DNA from: Variovorax sp. OAS795
GTDB lineage: Bacteria > Pseudomonadota > Gammaproteobacteria > Burkholderiales > Burkholderiaceae_C
Direction: 5' to 3'
Length of the DNA: 64,000 nucleotides
NCBI RefSeq assembly: GCF_040546685.1
Contig: NZ_JBEPOH010000001.1
Coordinates: 1,922,001 to 1,986,000 of the forward strand
Position 1 is the first letter of the stretch, and each line of letters starts with the position of its first letter. The notes beneath the pieces were generated by a model. That model was not told the DNA's origin and ran no database searches. It saw nothing but the letters and a program-made list of their open reading frames with translations. A program made the position numbers and the translations under genes. Of the stretch, positions 7,342-16,603 are shown in pieces.

Positions 7342-10164
7342 ATGACCGACAAGAAAACGCTGCTGCTCGTCGATGGCTCGAGCTATCTCTACCGCGCCTT
7401 CCATGCCATGCCCGACCTGCGGGCCGTTCCCGGCGATCCGAAGAGCCCTGCGACCGGCGCCATCCGCGGAATGATCAACATGATGACGGCGCTGCGGCGC
7501 GAGGTCCGCGCCGACTACGCGGCCTGCATCTTCGACGCGCCCGGCAAGACCTTTCGCGACGACCTGTACCCCGAATACAAGGCCAACCGCTCGCCCATGC
7601 CCGACGACCTGCGCAGCCAGATCGAACCCATCCACGAGGTGGTGAAGCTCATGGGCTGGCCGGTGCTCTGCGTGCCCGACATCGAGGCCGACGACGTGAT
7701 CGGCACGCTCGCGAGGACGGCCGCGCAGCAAGGCGTGGAGGTGATCGTCTCCAGCGGCGACAAGGACCTGAGCCAGCTGGTGGACGAGCACATCACGATC
7801 ATCGACACGATGAACGGCAAGCGGCGCGACGTGGCCGGGGTGACGGCGGAATTCGGCGTGCCGCCCAACTTGATGATCGACTACCAGACGCTTGTGGGCG
7901 ATGCGGTCGACAACGTGCCCGGCGTCGACAAGGTCGGCCCCAAGACAGCCGCCAAATGGCTGCTCGAATACGGTTCGCTCGACGCCCTGATCGAACGGGC
8001 CGCCGAAGTCAAAGGCCAGGCCGGCGAAAACCTGCGCAAGGCACTCGACAAGCTGCCGCTGAGCAAAAACCTCGTCACGATCCGCACCGATTGCAATCTG
8101 GCCGGACACGTCACCGGCCTGCCGTCCCTCGCAGGCCTGCCGGTCGGTGCGCCGAACACCGCCGAGCTCAAACCCTTCTACGAGAAGTTCGGCTTCAAGA
8201 GCCTGGTCAAGTCGCTCGAGGCCATGGAAGTGCCGCCCGAGCTGATCGAGGAAAACATCAAGAAGCAGCAGGCCCGCGGCGGAGCGGCAAGCAGCGACCA
8301 GGCGGGCCTGTTCGACGACTCGACCAATCTCGGCGCCATCGAAGCCGCATCCCCCGCCAGCAACCTCGAATACGAAACCCTCACGACCTGGGAGCAGTTC
8401 GACGGCTGGCTCGCCAAGCTCGAGGCCGCCGAGCTGGCCGCCATCGACACCGAGACCACCTCGCTCGACGAGATGGTCGCGCGCATCGTGGGCCTGAGCT
8501 TCAGTGTCGAGCCCGGCGCGGCGGCCTACGTTCCGCTCGCGCACAACTATCCCGACGCGCCCGCGCAGCTGCCCATCGACGAAGTGCTCGCCCGGCTCAG
8601 GCCCTGGCTCGAAAACCCCCAGAAGAAAAAGCTCGGCCAGCACATCAAGTACGACCGCCATGTGTTCGCCAACCACGGCATCGAAGTGCAGGGATATGCG
8701 CACGACACCATGCTGCAGAGCTACGTGCTCGAGGCGCACCGGCCGCACGGCCTCGCAAGCCTGGCCGAACGACACCTGGGCCGCAGCGGCATCTCCTACG
8801 AAGACCTCTGCGGCAAGGGCGCGCACCAGATACCGTTCAGCCAGGTCGAGATCGCCAAGGCCGCCGAGTATTCATGCGAGGACAGCGACCAGACGCTCGA
8901 CGTTCACCTGGCACTGTGGCCGCAGATCGAGCGCGATGAGAAGCTGCGCTTCATCTACCAGCTGGAGATGGATTCGAGCGAGGCGCTCTACCGCGTCGAG
9001 CGCAACGGCGTGATGATCGACGCGCCCACGCTCGCGGCGCAAAGCCACGAGCTCGGCACGCGCATCATGGCGCTCGAGCAGGAGGCCTATGAGCTGGCCG
9101 GCCAGCCCTTCAACCTGGGTTCGCCCAAGCAGATCGGCGAGGTGTTCTTCACCAAGCTGGGCCTGCCGGTGGTCAAGAAGACGCCGAGCGGCGCGCCGAG
9201 CACGGACGAAGAAGTGCTCGAGAAGCTGGCCGAGGATTTTCCGCTGCCGGCCAAGATCCTCGAGCACCGCGGCCTGTCCAAGCTCAAGGGCACGTACACC
9301 GACAAGCTCGGCCAGCTGGCCAACCCGCGCACCGGCCGCGTCCACACGCACTATGCGCAGGCGGTGGCGGTCACGGGGCGGCTGTCGAGCAACGATCCCA
9401 ACCTGCAGAACATTCCGATCCGCACGCCCGAAGGCCGCCGCGTGCGCGAAGCCTTCGTTGCACCGCCCGGCAGCGTGATCGCAAGCGCCGACTACTCGCA
9501 GATCGAGCTGCGCATCATGGCGCACATCAGTGGCGACGAGTCGCTGCTGCGCGCTTTCCGCGAAGGCATCGACGTGCACCGCGCCACCGCCGCCGAGGTG
9601 TTCGGCTCCACGCCCGACCAGGTGTCGAGCGAGCAGCGCCGCTACGCCAAGGTGATCAACTTCGGGCTCATCTACGGCATGAGCAGCTTCGGGCTCGCGC
9701 GCAACCTGGGCATCGAGACCAAGGCCGCGGCCTCCTACATCGAGCGCTACTTCGCGCGCTATCCGGGCGTGAAGGCGTACATGGACGAGACCAAGGCGCT
9801 CGCCAAGGAGAAGGGCTATGTGGAGACGGTGTTCGGCCGCCGCCTCTACCTGCCCGAGATCAACTCGCCCAACGGCCCGCGCCGCGGCGGCGCCGAACGC
9901 GCGGCCATCAACGCGCCCATGCAAGGCACGGCCGCCGACCTGATCAAGCTCAGCATGATCAAGGTGCAGGACATGCTCGATGCCGAGCAGCGCGCCACCA
10001 GGATGATCATGCAGGTGCACGATGAACTGGTGTTCGAAGTGCCCGAGGCCGAGGTCGAATGGGTGCGCACCGAAATTCCGCGCCTCATGGCCAGCGTGGC
10101 GGACCTCAAGGTGCCGCTCCTGGCCGAGATCGGCATCGGTCCCAACTGGGACAAGGCGCACTGA
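7342..10164 (+). CDS. polA: DNA polymerase I
   Basis: This 940-residue enzyme fills gaps and removes RNA primers during replication and repair. All three expected domains are present. The first is an N-terminal 5'-nuclease (residues 1 to about 300, with DIEADDVIGTLAR and SGDKDLSQLV). The second is a 3'-5' exonuclease domain with intact acidic motif AIDTETTS (near 368). The third is the polymerase domain with motif A SADYSQIELR (D717), motif B around RRYAKVINFGLIYGMSSFG, and motif C HDE (H893-D894-E895). The start at MTDKKTLLLVDGSSYLYRAF is the family N-terminus; a longer in-frame start is less likely. The length matches full polA genes, and nothing is truncated. Confidence 0.98.
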   Translation: MTDKKTLLLVDGSSYLYRAFHAMPDLRAVPGDPKSPATGAIRGMINMMTALRREVRADYAACIFDAPGKTFRDDLYPEYKANRSPMPDDLRSQIEPIHEVVKLMGWPVLCVPDIEADDVIGTLARTAAQQGVEVIVSSGDKDLSQLVDEHITIIDTMNGKRRDVAGVTAEFGVPPNLMIDYQTLVGDAVDNVPGVDKVGPKTAAKWLLEYGSLDALIERAAEVKGQAGENLRKALDKLPLSKNLVTIRTDCNLAGHVTGLPSLAGLPVGAPNTAELKPFYEKFGFKSLVKSLEAMEVPPELIEENIKKQQARGGAASSDQAGLFDDSTNLGAIEAASPASNLEYETLTTWEQFDGWLAKLEAAELAAIDTETTSLDEMVARIVGLSFSVEPGAAAYVPLAHNYPDAPAQLPIDEVLARLRPWLENPQKKKLGQHIKYDRHVFANHGIEVQGYAHDTMLQSYVLEAHRPHGLASLAERHLGRSGISYEDLCGKGAHQIPFSQVEIAKAAEYSCEDSDQTLDVHLALWPQIERDEKLRFIYQLEMDSSEALYRVERNGVMIDAPTLAAQSHELGTRIMALEQEAYELAGQPFNLGSPKQIGEVFFTKLGLPVVKKTPSGAPSTDEEVLEKLAEDFPLPAKILEHRGLSKLKGTYTDKLGQLANPRTGRVHTHYAQAVAVTGRLSSNDPNLQNIPIRTPEGRRVREAFVAPPGSVIASADYSQIELRIMAHISGDESLLRAFREGIDVHRATAAEVFGSTPDQVSSEQRRYAKVINFGLIYGMSSFGLARNLGIETKAAASYIERYFARYPGVKAYMDETKALAKEKGYVETVFGRRLYLPEINSPNGPRRGGAERAAINAPMQGTAADLIKLSMIKVQDMLDAEQRATRMIMQVHDELVFEVPEAEVEWVRTEIPRLMASVADLKVPLLAEIGIGPNWDKAH

Positions 10165-10196
10165 TCCCCCTCAACCAAGAAGGAAGAACCACGCCC

Positions 10197-11483
10197 ATGA
10201 AGATCCAGCCTCGCAAGTTCCTGCTCGCCGCTGTCTGCGCCGCATGGCTCGGCAGCGCTTTTGCCGCACCCGATGCGCGCATCGCCGCGCTCGCCGCCAA
10301 GGAAAAACCCGCGCTGCTCGAGACGCTGAAAGAGCTGGTGTCGATCGAATCGGGGAGCCGCGATCTCGAAGGCCTCGAGAAGATCTCCAACCTTGTTGCG
10401 GCCAAGTTCAAGGCCATGGGCGGCGAGGTCGAGCTCATCGACCCGAGCGCCGACGCGTACCGCATGGAAGACACGCCCGAGAAGATCGGCCGCGTCGTGC
10501 GCGCCACCTTCAAGGGCACGGGCAAGAAGAAGATCATGCTCATTGCGCACATGGACACGGTCTACACCGTGGGCATGCTCAACAAGCAGCCGTTCCGCGT
10601 CGAAGGCGACAAGGCCTACGGCCTGGGCATTGCCGACGACAAGCAGGGCGTCGCGGTCATCACGCACACCGTCGCGATGCTGCAGGCGCTGAAGTTCAAG
10701 GACTACGGCACGCTCACGGTGCTGATCAACGGCGACGAGGAGATCAGTTCGCCCGGTTCGCGCACGCTCATCACGCGCCTCGGCGGCGAGCACGATGCGG
10801 TGCTGTCGTTCGAAGGTTCGTCGGTCAAGGAGGACAAGCTCTCGCTTGCCACCGCCGGCATTGCCTCGGTCGCGCTGAACGTGACCGGCAAGGCCTCGCA
10901 TGCGGGTTCCGCGCCGGAGCTGGGCGTGAACGCGCTCTACGAGCTCTCGCACCAGATCCTGCAGATGCGCGACCTGTCCGATCCGGCCACGGGGCTCAAG
11001 ATGAACTGGACCATTTCGAAGTCGGGCAGCAACCGCAACGTGATTCCGGCCAGCGCCTCCGCGGGCGCGGACGTGCGCGTGCTCAAGGTGAGCGACTACG
11101 ACCGCATCGAGCAGCAGGTACAGGAGCGCGTGAAGAAGCAGCTGATCCCGGAGGCCAAGGTCGAGATGAAGTTCGAGCGCCGCCGTCCGCCGCTGGAGGC
11201 CACCGATGCCTCGCGCGCGCTCGCCAAGCATGCGCAGCAGATCTACAAGGACGAACTCGGCAAGCCGCTGGGTGCCGACGACGCGGTGGCCGGCGGCGGC
11301 ACCGATGCCGCCTTTGCCGCGCTCAAGACCAAGGCGCCGGTGGTCGAGCGCTTCGGCCTGCAGGGCTTCGGCGCGCATTCGGCCGATGCCGAGTACGTGC
11401 TGGTCGATTCCATCGAGCCGAGGCTCTACCTGGCCACCCGCATGGTGATGGACCTTTCGCGCAGCAAAGTCGCAGGCAACTGA
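10197..11483 (+). CDS. Exported M20 family metallopeptidase, glutamate carboxypeptidase-like
   Basis: This 428-residue protein starts with a signal peptide (MKIQPRKFLLAAVCAAWLG, cleavage near AFAAPD), so it probably acts in the periplasm. The M20 zinc-binding elements are visible: IAHMDTVY (H118, D120), GIADDKQG, the catalytic pair in NGDEEISSPG, and a dimerisation-domain motif KASHAGSAPE. The arrangement resembles carboxypeptidase G2, which releases C-terminal glutamate from peptides or folates. The substrate is inferred from family only. An AGGAAG-like ribosome binding site precedes the ATG. It is followed after 7 bases by a LysR gene and then by genes for D-amino acid handling, suggesting it feeds amino acids into that pathway. 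Confidence 0.88.
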   Translation: MKIQPRKFLLAAVCAAWLGSAFAAPDARIAALAAKEKPALLETLKELVSIESGSRDLEGLEKISNLVAAKFKAMGGEVELIDPSADAYRMEDTPEKIGRVVRATFKGTGKKKIMLIAHMDTVYTVGMLNKQPFRVEGDKAYGLGIADDKQGVAVITHTVAMLQALKFKDYGTLTVLINGDEEISSPGSRTLITRLGGEHDAVLSFEGSSVKEDKLSLATAGIASVALNVTGKASHAGSAPELGVNALYELSHQILQMRDLSDPATGLKMNWTISKSGSNRNVIPASASAGADVRVLKVSDYDRIEQQVQERVKKQLIPEAKVEMKFERRRPPLEATDASRALAKHAQQIYKDELGKPLGADDAVAGGGTDAAFAALKTKAPVVERFGLQGFGAHSADAEYVLVDSIEPRLYLATRMVMDLSRSKVAGN

Positions 11484-11490
11484 ACTCGCC

Positions 11491-12393
11491 ATGCGCCTGC
11501 GCCACATCGAGGTCTTCAACGCGATCATGCTCACGGGCAGCGTGAGCGCGGCGGCAAGGCTCATCAACATCACGCAGCCCGCGGTGAGCCGCACCTTGCA
11601 GCATGCCGAACTGCAGCTGGGCTTTCCGCTGTTCCAGCGCGCCAAGGGCCGGCTCACGCCGACCACCGAGGCGCTCACGCTGTATCCGCACATCGAGCGG
11701 CTGTTTGCGCAGCTCGACGAGGTGCAGCGCCTGGCCGCCAACCTGCGCGCGGGCAGCGACACCGGCGAGCTGCGCATCCTGAGCGTGCTGGCGCTGAGCT
11801 ACGAGGTGCTGCCGCGCGCGCTCAAGGCCTTCCGCGAAAAGCATCCGGGCCATTCGATCACCGTCGAGTCGCTGCACTCGCCGCAGATCATGTCGGCGCT
11901 GCTGCTGCAGGAGGCCGACGTGGGATTCGTCTTCAGCCCCGCGGTGCATCCCTCGCTCACGCAGGAGACCTTGGCCGACACGCGCATGGTGTGCATCGCG
12001 CCCAAGGGCATGCTGCCGCGCGCGCTGGTGCGCAGCGGGTCGGTGGCGCTGCAGGACCTGGTCGACAGGCCGGTCATCGGGCTCGACAGCCGCGACCCGG
12101 TGGGCACCAGCCTGAGCCAGGCCTGCCGCCAGGCCGGCGTGGGCTTCCAGCAGGCGGTGGTCACGGTGCAGACCTATCACGCGGCCCTGTCGATGGCGCA
12201 CCATGGGCTGGGCGTGGCGCTGGTCGATGGCTGCACGGCCCGTTCCGCCGACAGCGCCAAGGTCGACGTGCTGGCGTTGGAGCCGCACATCCCGGTGCCG
12301 GTGCGTGCGCTGCGGTTCGCGGGCAAGCCCGATTCGGTGGCGGTGCGTGGCATCACGCGCTGCATGCGCGAGGCGATCGAGCAGGCGGGCTGA
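11491..12393 (+). CDS. LysR family transcriptional regulator
   Basis: This 300-residue protein has an N-terminal winged helix-turn-helix (RLRHIEVFNAIMLTGSVSAA, then ITQPAVSRTLQHAE; residues 2-60) and a C-terminal periplasmic-binding-protein-like effector domain. It lies 7 bases after the M20 peptidase gene and converges on the D-amino acid dehydrogenase gene. A LysR-type palindrome sits in the divergent promoter between that gene and the binding-protein gene (13745-13763). It is the obvious local candidate to control those genes, but this is inferred. The effector could be an amino acid such as D-glutamate, D-aspartate or arginine; no residue pattern decides this. Confidence 0.93.
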   Translation: MRLRHIEVFNAIMLTGSVSAAARLINITQPAVSRTLQHAELQLGFPLFQRAKGRLTPTTEALTLYPHIERLFAQLDEVQRLAANLRAGSDTGELRILSVLALSYEVLPRALKAFREKHPGHSITVESLHSPQIMSALLLQEADVGFVFSPAVHPSLTQETLADTRMVCIAPKGMLPRALVRSGSVALQDLVDRPVIGLDSRDPVGTSLSQACRQAGVGFQQAVVTVQTYHAALSMAHHGLGVALVDGCTARSADSAKVDVLALEPHIPVPVRALRFAGKPDSVAVRGITRCMREAIEQAG

Positions 12394-12396
12394 CGC

Positions 12397-13617
12397 TCAG
12401 GGGCTGGCGGGTTCCAGCGACTCGGCAATCCGCTGCGCAGAGCCGAAGGCCAGCGTGAAGCCCAGTGCGCCATGGCCGGTGTTGAACAGCATGTTCGACG
12501 GCGCGCCCGGCAGGCGTCCGATGATCGGCAGCCCCTTGGGCGTGGCCGGCCGCATGCCGGTCCAGGGGTGCAGTTCTTCGAACCGGCTCGCATGCGGAAA
12601 GACGGCGCGCGTGGCGGCCGCCAGCGTCTCGATGCGGGTGGCCGGAATGCTTGCGTCATGCCCCACCAGTTCGGCCATGCCCGCCACGCGCAGCCGAGAG
12701 CCGATGCGCGCGAACACCACCTTGCGCGCGCTGTCGGTCACGTTGACCCGCGGGGCCGCGCCGGGAGAAGGGTCGACGTCCACCGTGATGCTGTAGCCCT
12801 TGAGCGGGTACACCGGCAGGTAGGCACCCAGGGCGCGTCCGAGCTTGTGCGACGCCGATCCCAGCGCCATCACGAAGGCGTCGGCCTCGATGTCTCCGGT
12901 GCGCGTCTTCACGGCGGCCACCTTGCCTTCGCTGCGGGCGAAGCCTTGCACGTCGGTGCCGAGCAGAAAGCGCACGCCGCGCGCGCTGAGCACCCGCATG
13001 AGTTCGGCGCACACCTTGAGGCAGTCGGCCGCGCATTCGCTGGGCGTGTAGACCGCGCCGGCCATCTGGGTGCGATAGTCGGCGAGCGCAGGCTCGATGG
13101 CGACGCACTCGTCGGGCGACACGATGCGCTGCTCGCTGCCCATGGTGCGCTGGAGCTCCAGCTGCGCGCGGGCGCCTTCAAGCGATGCCGCGCTGGCATA
13201 GAGCACCAGCTTGCCGGTGGCCGAGAAATCGCAGTCGGGCGCGACGTCGGCCCGCATCGCCTCGAAGCCGGCTCGGCTCAGGGCGGCCAGCGCGAGCAGC
13301 TGCGCGGTGGTGTCGCGCGAGGCCCGGGCATTGCAGGCTGCGAGGAAAGCCAGCCCCCAGCGCCACTGCAGCGGATCGAGCTGGGGCCGCAGCTTCAGCG
13401 GCGAGGAGGGCGAGAGCAGCAGCTTGGGCAGCTGGCGCCAGATCGACGGATCGGCCAGCGGCTGCACGTACGAGTAGCTCAGCTGTGCGCCGTTGCCGCC
13501 GCTGGCGCCCGCACCGGGCGCCGCGCGGTCGATCACCGTGACTTGATGGCCTTGGCGCTCGAGTTGCCAGGCGGTGGCCAGGCCCACGATGCCGGCACCG
13601 AGCACGCACACATGCAT
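12397..13617 (-). CDS. dadA: DadA-like D-amino acid dehydrogenase, FAD-dependent
   Basis: This 406-residue flavoprotein of the DAO family has a perfect N-terminal dinucleotide motif (GAGIVG, residues 7-12), followed by VTVIDRAAPGAGASGGNGAQL. The C-terminal HPWTGMRPATPKGLPIIGRL and NTGHGALGFTLAFGSAQRI are typical of DadA. It oxidatively deaminates D-amino acids to 2-oxo acids and ammonia and passes electrons to the respiratory chain at the membrane. The start chosen is MHVCVLGAGIVG; the longer in-frame extension has no supporting homology by eye. It is divergent from the binding-protein gene and close to an Asp/Glu racemase gene, which supports D-amino acid use. Exact substrate preference cannot be read from sequence. 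Confidence 0.88.
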   Translation of the reverse strand: MHVCVLGAGIVGLATAWQLERQGHQVTVIDRAAPGAGASGGNGAQLSYSYVQPLADPSIWRQLPKLLLSPSSPLKLRPQLDPLQWRWGLAFLAACNARASRDTTAQLLALAALSRAGFEAMRADVAPDCDFSATGKLVLYASAASLEGARAQLELQRTMGSEQRIVSPDECVAIEPALADYRTQMAGAVYTPSECAADCLKVCAELMRVLSARGVRFLLGTDVQGFARSEGKVAAVKTRTGDIEADAFVMALGSASHKLGRALGAYLPVYPLKGYSITVDVDPSPGAAPRVNVTDSARKVVFARIGSRLRVAGMAELVGHDASIPATRIETLAAATRAVFPHASRFEELHPWTGMRPATPKGLPIIGRLPGAPSNMLFNTGHGALGFTLAFGSAQRIAESLEPASP

Positions 13618-13744
13618 GGAGGCAACTTTCGGGAAGTGGAGAAGGGGACGCGTCGACTGTAGGGGCCCGGCGCGCGGCCCGGAAATGCCAAAACCGCCGT
13701 GGCCCATAGCCAAAGCGCATGCCCCGGGCCGCGGGCGTCCTAAC

Positions 13745-13763
13745 CCATAACCTTTGGGTATGG
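13745..13763. promoter_or_regulatory. Candidate LysR-type operator
   Basis: CCATAACC and GGGTATGG flank TTT to form a near-perfect inverted repeat that contains ATA-N9-TAT, the usual LysR T-N11-A arrangement. It lies in the 229-base divergent region between the DadA-like gene and the amino acid binding-protein gene. The LysR gene next door is the natural candidate ligand. Confidence 0.5.
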
Positions 13764-13846
13764 CCTAGGGTTCATTTGGAATTGTCGGCGTGTGTCACTC
13801 CTTCTTACACTGGCCTTCCTGTTCAACCCCTCTGAAGAAGGCTCGC

Positions 13847-14734
13847 ATGAAACTCTCCGCTTTGATGGCCGCCGCCGCCGTGGTGCTGCTTTCCGCCACC
13901 GGCGTCCAGGCTGCCGACACGCTGGCCAAGATCGCCGAGTCCGGCAAGATCACGCTCGCCTACCGCGAGTCGTCGGTGCCCTTCAGCTACCTGGACGGCC
14001 CCAACAAGCCCATCGGCTTCTCGGTCGAACTCTCCAACGCCGTGGTCGAGGCCGTGAAGAAGAAGCTCAACAAGCCCAACCTGCAGGTGCAGCTGATGCC
14101 GGTCACGTCGCAGAACCGCATCCCGCTGATCACCAACGGCACCGTCGACCTGGAGTGCGGCTCCACCACCAACAACAGCGCGCGCGGCAAGGACGTGGCT
14201 TTTGCGGTCAACCATTTCTACACGGGCACGCGCCTCCTGGTGAAGAAGTCCTCGAAGATCAAGGACTACGCCGACCTCGCCAAGAAGACGGTCGCCAGCA
14301 CCACCGGCACCACCAACGCGCTGGTCATGCGCAAGTACAACACCGAGAAGAACCTGGACATGGACATCGTGCTCGGCAAGGACCACGCCGACGCGTTCCT
14401 GCTGGTGGAAAGCGATCGCGCCGTGGCCTTTGCCATGGACGACATCCTGCTGTTCGGCCTGATCGCCAACGCCAAGAACCCGGCCGACTACGAGGTGGTG
14501 GGCGAGGCGCTGCAGGTCGAGCCCTATGCCTGCATGCTGCCCAAGGACGACCCGGCCTTCAAGAAGCTGGTGGACGACACCTTTGTCGCCATGATGAAGA
14601 GCGGTGAGTTCGAGAAGCTCTACACCAAGTGGTTCATGTCGCCGATCCCGCCGAAGAACGTGCCGCTGAACCTGCCCATGAGCCAGCAGCTCAAGGACAA
14701 CATCAAGGCTCCCTCGGACAAGCCTGCAACCTGA
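13847..14734 (+). CDS. ABC transporter substrate-binding protein for acidic amino acids (GltI-like)
   Basis: This 295-residue periplasmic binding protein has a signal peptide (MKLSALMAAAAVVLLSATG, cleaved near QAAD). It belongs to the polar amino acid (SBP_bac_3) family. GKITLAYRESSVPFSYLD, DLECGSTTNNSARGKDVAF and the C-terminal EFEKLYTKWFMSPIPP match the glutamate/aspartate GltI group. The start was chosen because it gives a proper signal peptide after a GAAGAAGG ribosome binding site. No permease or ATPase gene lies nearby, so this binding protein is an orphan and must use a transporter encoded elsewhere. It is followed after 16 bases by the racemase gene, probably in one transcript. Confidence 0.9.
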   Translation: MKLSALMAAAAVVLLSATGVQAADTLAKIAESGKITLAYRESSVPFSYLDGPNKPIGFSVELSNAVVEAVKKKLNKPNLQVQLMPVTSQNRIPLITNGTVDLECGSTTNNSARGKDVAFAVNHFYTGTRLLVKKSSKIKDYADLAKKTVASTTGTTNALVMRKYNTEKNLDMDIVLGKDHADAFLLVESDRAVAFAMDDILLFGLIANAKNPADYEVVGEALQVEPYACMLPKDDPAFKKLVDDTFVAMMKSGEFEKLYTKWFMSPIPPKNVPLNLPMSQQLKDNIKAPSDKPAT

Positions 14735-14750
14735 CCCGCAGACGTACGCA

Positions 14751-15491
14751 ATGGTTTCCACAAACGTCGTTGGCATTCTGGGAGGCATGGGCCCCGCGGC
14801 GGGGGCCGACTTCGTGCGGCTCTTCGTCGAGGCCTGCGCCCATCAGATGCGCGCGCGCGGGGAGCCGGTGCGGGACCAGTCTTTTCCGGAACATTGGCTG
14901 GCGCAGGTGCCGGTGCCCGACCGCACCGATGCGCTGGGCTCGGCCGAGAACGGCGCGCACCAGCCGCTGGAGCCGATGCTGCAGGCGCTCGGGCGCCTTG
15001 CCGCGCTGGGCAGCCGGTCCGTGGCCATTGCATGCAACACCGCGCATGCCTGGCATGCCCGCCTGCAGGAACGCTTCCCGCAGGTCGAACTGCTCCACAT
15101 GGCACGCGAGGTGGCGCATCATCTTGCGGCAGAGGACGCAGGCAACGTGGCGCTCATGGCCACCGAGGGCACCTACCGCGTGCGCCTCTACGAACAGGCG
15201 CTGGCCGAGGCGGGACTCGACTGCCATGTGCCGCTGGCGGAAGAACGCCGCATCATCACGCGGGGCATCTTCGACGGCGTGAAGGCCGGCAACATGAGGC
15301 TCGCTGAAGCGTGTTTTTCACAGGTGGCGCTGCAGCTCGCCGAGCGCCACGGCCCGGTGGCCATCATCATGGGCTGCACCGAGGTGCCGCTCGGGCTGCA
15401 GGGCTCGGCGGCCGTGGCCGGGCTGCGCCTGGTCGACCCGGCGCAGGTGCTGGCCGGCGCCCTGGCGCGCCGCGCCTACCGCGCCTGTTGA
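14751..15491 (+). CDS. Aspartate/glutamate racemase family protein
   Basis: This 246-residue protein belongs to the Asp/Glu racemase superfamily, cofactor-independent enzymes using two cysteines. Both catalytic cysteines are present: AIACNTAH (C95) and IIMGCTEVPL (C209). The N-terminal GILGGMGPAAGADF is the standard opening motif of the YgeA/RacX/aspartate racemase branch. It is not the MurI branch, which starts differently and is essential elsewhere. It should interconvert L and D forms of aspartate, glutamate or another amino acid. Its partners are a DadA-like dehydrogenase and an acidic amino acid binding protein, fitting import of an acidic amino acid, racemisation and oxidation. Confidence 0.9.
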   Translation: MVSTNVVGILGGMGPAAGADFVRLFVEACAHQMRARGEPVRDQSFPEHWLAQVPVPDRTDALGSAENGAHQPLEPMLQALGRLAALGSRSVAIACNTAHAWHARLQERFPQVELLHMAREVAHHLAAEDAGNVALMATEGTYRVRLYEQALAEAGLDCHVPLAEERRIITRGIFDGVKAGNMRLAEACFSQVALQLAERHGPVAIIMGCTEVPLGLQGSAAVAGLRLVDPAQVLAGALARRAYRAC

Positions 15492-15496
15492 GGCCG

Positions 15497-15514
15497 GCAG
15501 GGCATCGGCCCTGC
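15497..15514 (+). terminator. Possible hairpin after racemase gene
   Basis: GCAGGGC and GCCCTGC pair around a four-base loop (ATCG) six bases after the racemase stop codon. There is no following run of T, so it is at best a weak or factor-dependent terminator. Confidence 0.3.
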
Positions 15515-15604
15515 GCCGAACGGGCCACGCTGATTTCGCCTACATTGCGGCGTGCGTTTTTGCGCATGCCCCCTTTGTTCGACGATTCAACTGGAGCCCC
15601 ACCC

Positions 15605-16504
15605 ATGTCCCTTCGCGACGACAGCCGTTCCGACTTCGATTCGCTTCGCCCCGGCGAGAGCACAGAGCAGGGCGCCACGCGCCGCACCGCACTCAAGGCC
15701 GCCATCGGCGTGGGCTACGCGGCGGCCGTCGTGCCGGTCATGGCGCAGACCGCGATCAGCACCTCGGCCGAAGGCCTCAAGGCCGGGCCGATCAAGTACA
15801 CGGTGAACGGCTTCGAGGTGCCTGCCTACGCGGCCGCGCCGGCCGGCAAGACCGGCTTGCCGGTGATCCTGGTGATCCAGGAAATCTTCGGCGTGCATGA
15901 ATACATCGCCGACACCTGCCGCCGCTTCGCGCAGCTCGGCTACCTGGCCATTGCCCCGGAGCTCTATGCGCGCCAGGGCGATCCGCGCGGCTACACGGAC
16001 ATTCCCAAGCTGCAGGCCGACATCGTGAGCAAGGTGCCCGATGCGCAGGTGCTCGCCGACCTCGATGGCGCACTTTCGTATGCAGCGGCCAATGGCGGCA
16101 ACATGGCAAAAGCAGGCATCACCGGCTTCTGCTGGGGCGGGCGTCTGGTCTGGCTCTACGCCGCCACCGGCAAGGTCAAGGCGGGAGTGGCCTGGTACGG
16201 GCGGCTGGTCGGCCAGCCCAGCGAACTCACGCCGCGGCACCCGATCGACGTGGCGGCCAACCTGCAGGCGCCGGTGCTGGGCCTGTACGGCGGCAAGGAC
16301 CAGGGCATCCCCCTTGACACGGTTGATAAGATGAAAGCAGCGTTGGCAAATGGGACCCCGGCTGCCAAGGCTTCGAGCTTCGTCGTGTATCCCGAAGCAG
16401 GCCATGCGTTCCATGCCGACTACCGCCCGAGCTATGTCAAGAGCGCGGCCGAAGACGGTTGGCAACGCGCCACCGCCTGGTTCAAAGCCAATGGCGTCGT
16501 CTGA
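15605..16504 (+). CDS. Exported dienelactone hydrolase family protein
   Basis: This 299-residue alpha/beta hydrolase belongs to the dienelactone hydrolase (carboxymethylenebutenolidase) family. The catalytic triad is intact: Cys in GFCWGG (C176), Asp in YGGKDQG (D232) and His in EAGHAFH (H267). The N-terminus has a twin-arginine-like signal (ATRRTALKAAIG then a hydrophobic stretch to VMAQTA), so it is probably exported folded. The start at MSLRDDS follows a TGGAG ribosome binding site; an ATG 39 bases upstream is possible. Cytoplasmic relatives act in chlorocatechol degradation, but no such pathway genes are nearby, so the true substrate is unknown. A terminator follows the gene. Confidence 0.9.
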   Translation: MSLRDDSRSDFDSLRPGESTEQGATRRTALKAAIGVGYAAAVVPVMAQTAISTSAEGLKAGPIKYTVNGFEVPAYAAAPAGKTGLPVILVIQEIFGVHEYIADTCRRFAQLGYLAIAPELYARQGDPRGYTDIPKLQADIVSKVPDAQVLADLDGALSYAAANGGNMAKAGITGFCWGGRLVWLYAATGKVKAGVAWYGRLVGQPSELTPRHPIDVAANLQAPVLGLYGGKDQGIPLDTVDKMKAALANGTPAAKASSFVVYPEAGHAFHADYRPSYVKSAAEDGWQRATAWFKANGVV

Positions 16505-16530
16505 CGGCAGCCAGTAGCCACCCACCGCCG

Positions 16531-16560
16531 AAGGCCGTCCGAGTGACGGCCTTTCTCTTT
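16531..16560 (+). terminator. Rho-independent terminator after the dienelactone hydrolase gene
   Basis: AAGGCCGTC and GACGGCCTT form a 9-base stem with a five-base loop, followed by TCTCTTT. It ends 26 bases after the hydrolase stop codon and separates it from the ZIP transporter gene. Confidence 0.85.
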
Positions 16561-16603
16561 GTATGAACGGTATCGGGCATCGATGCCCATCGATATTGCA
16601 GCT

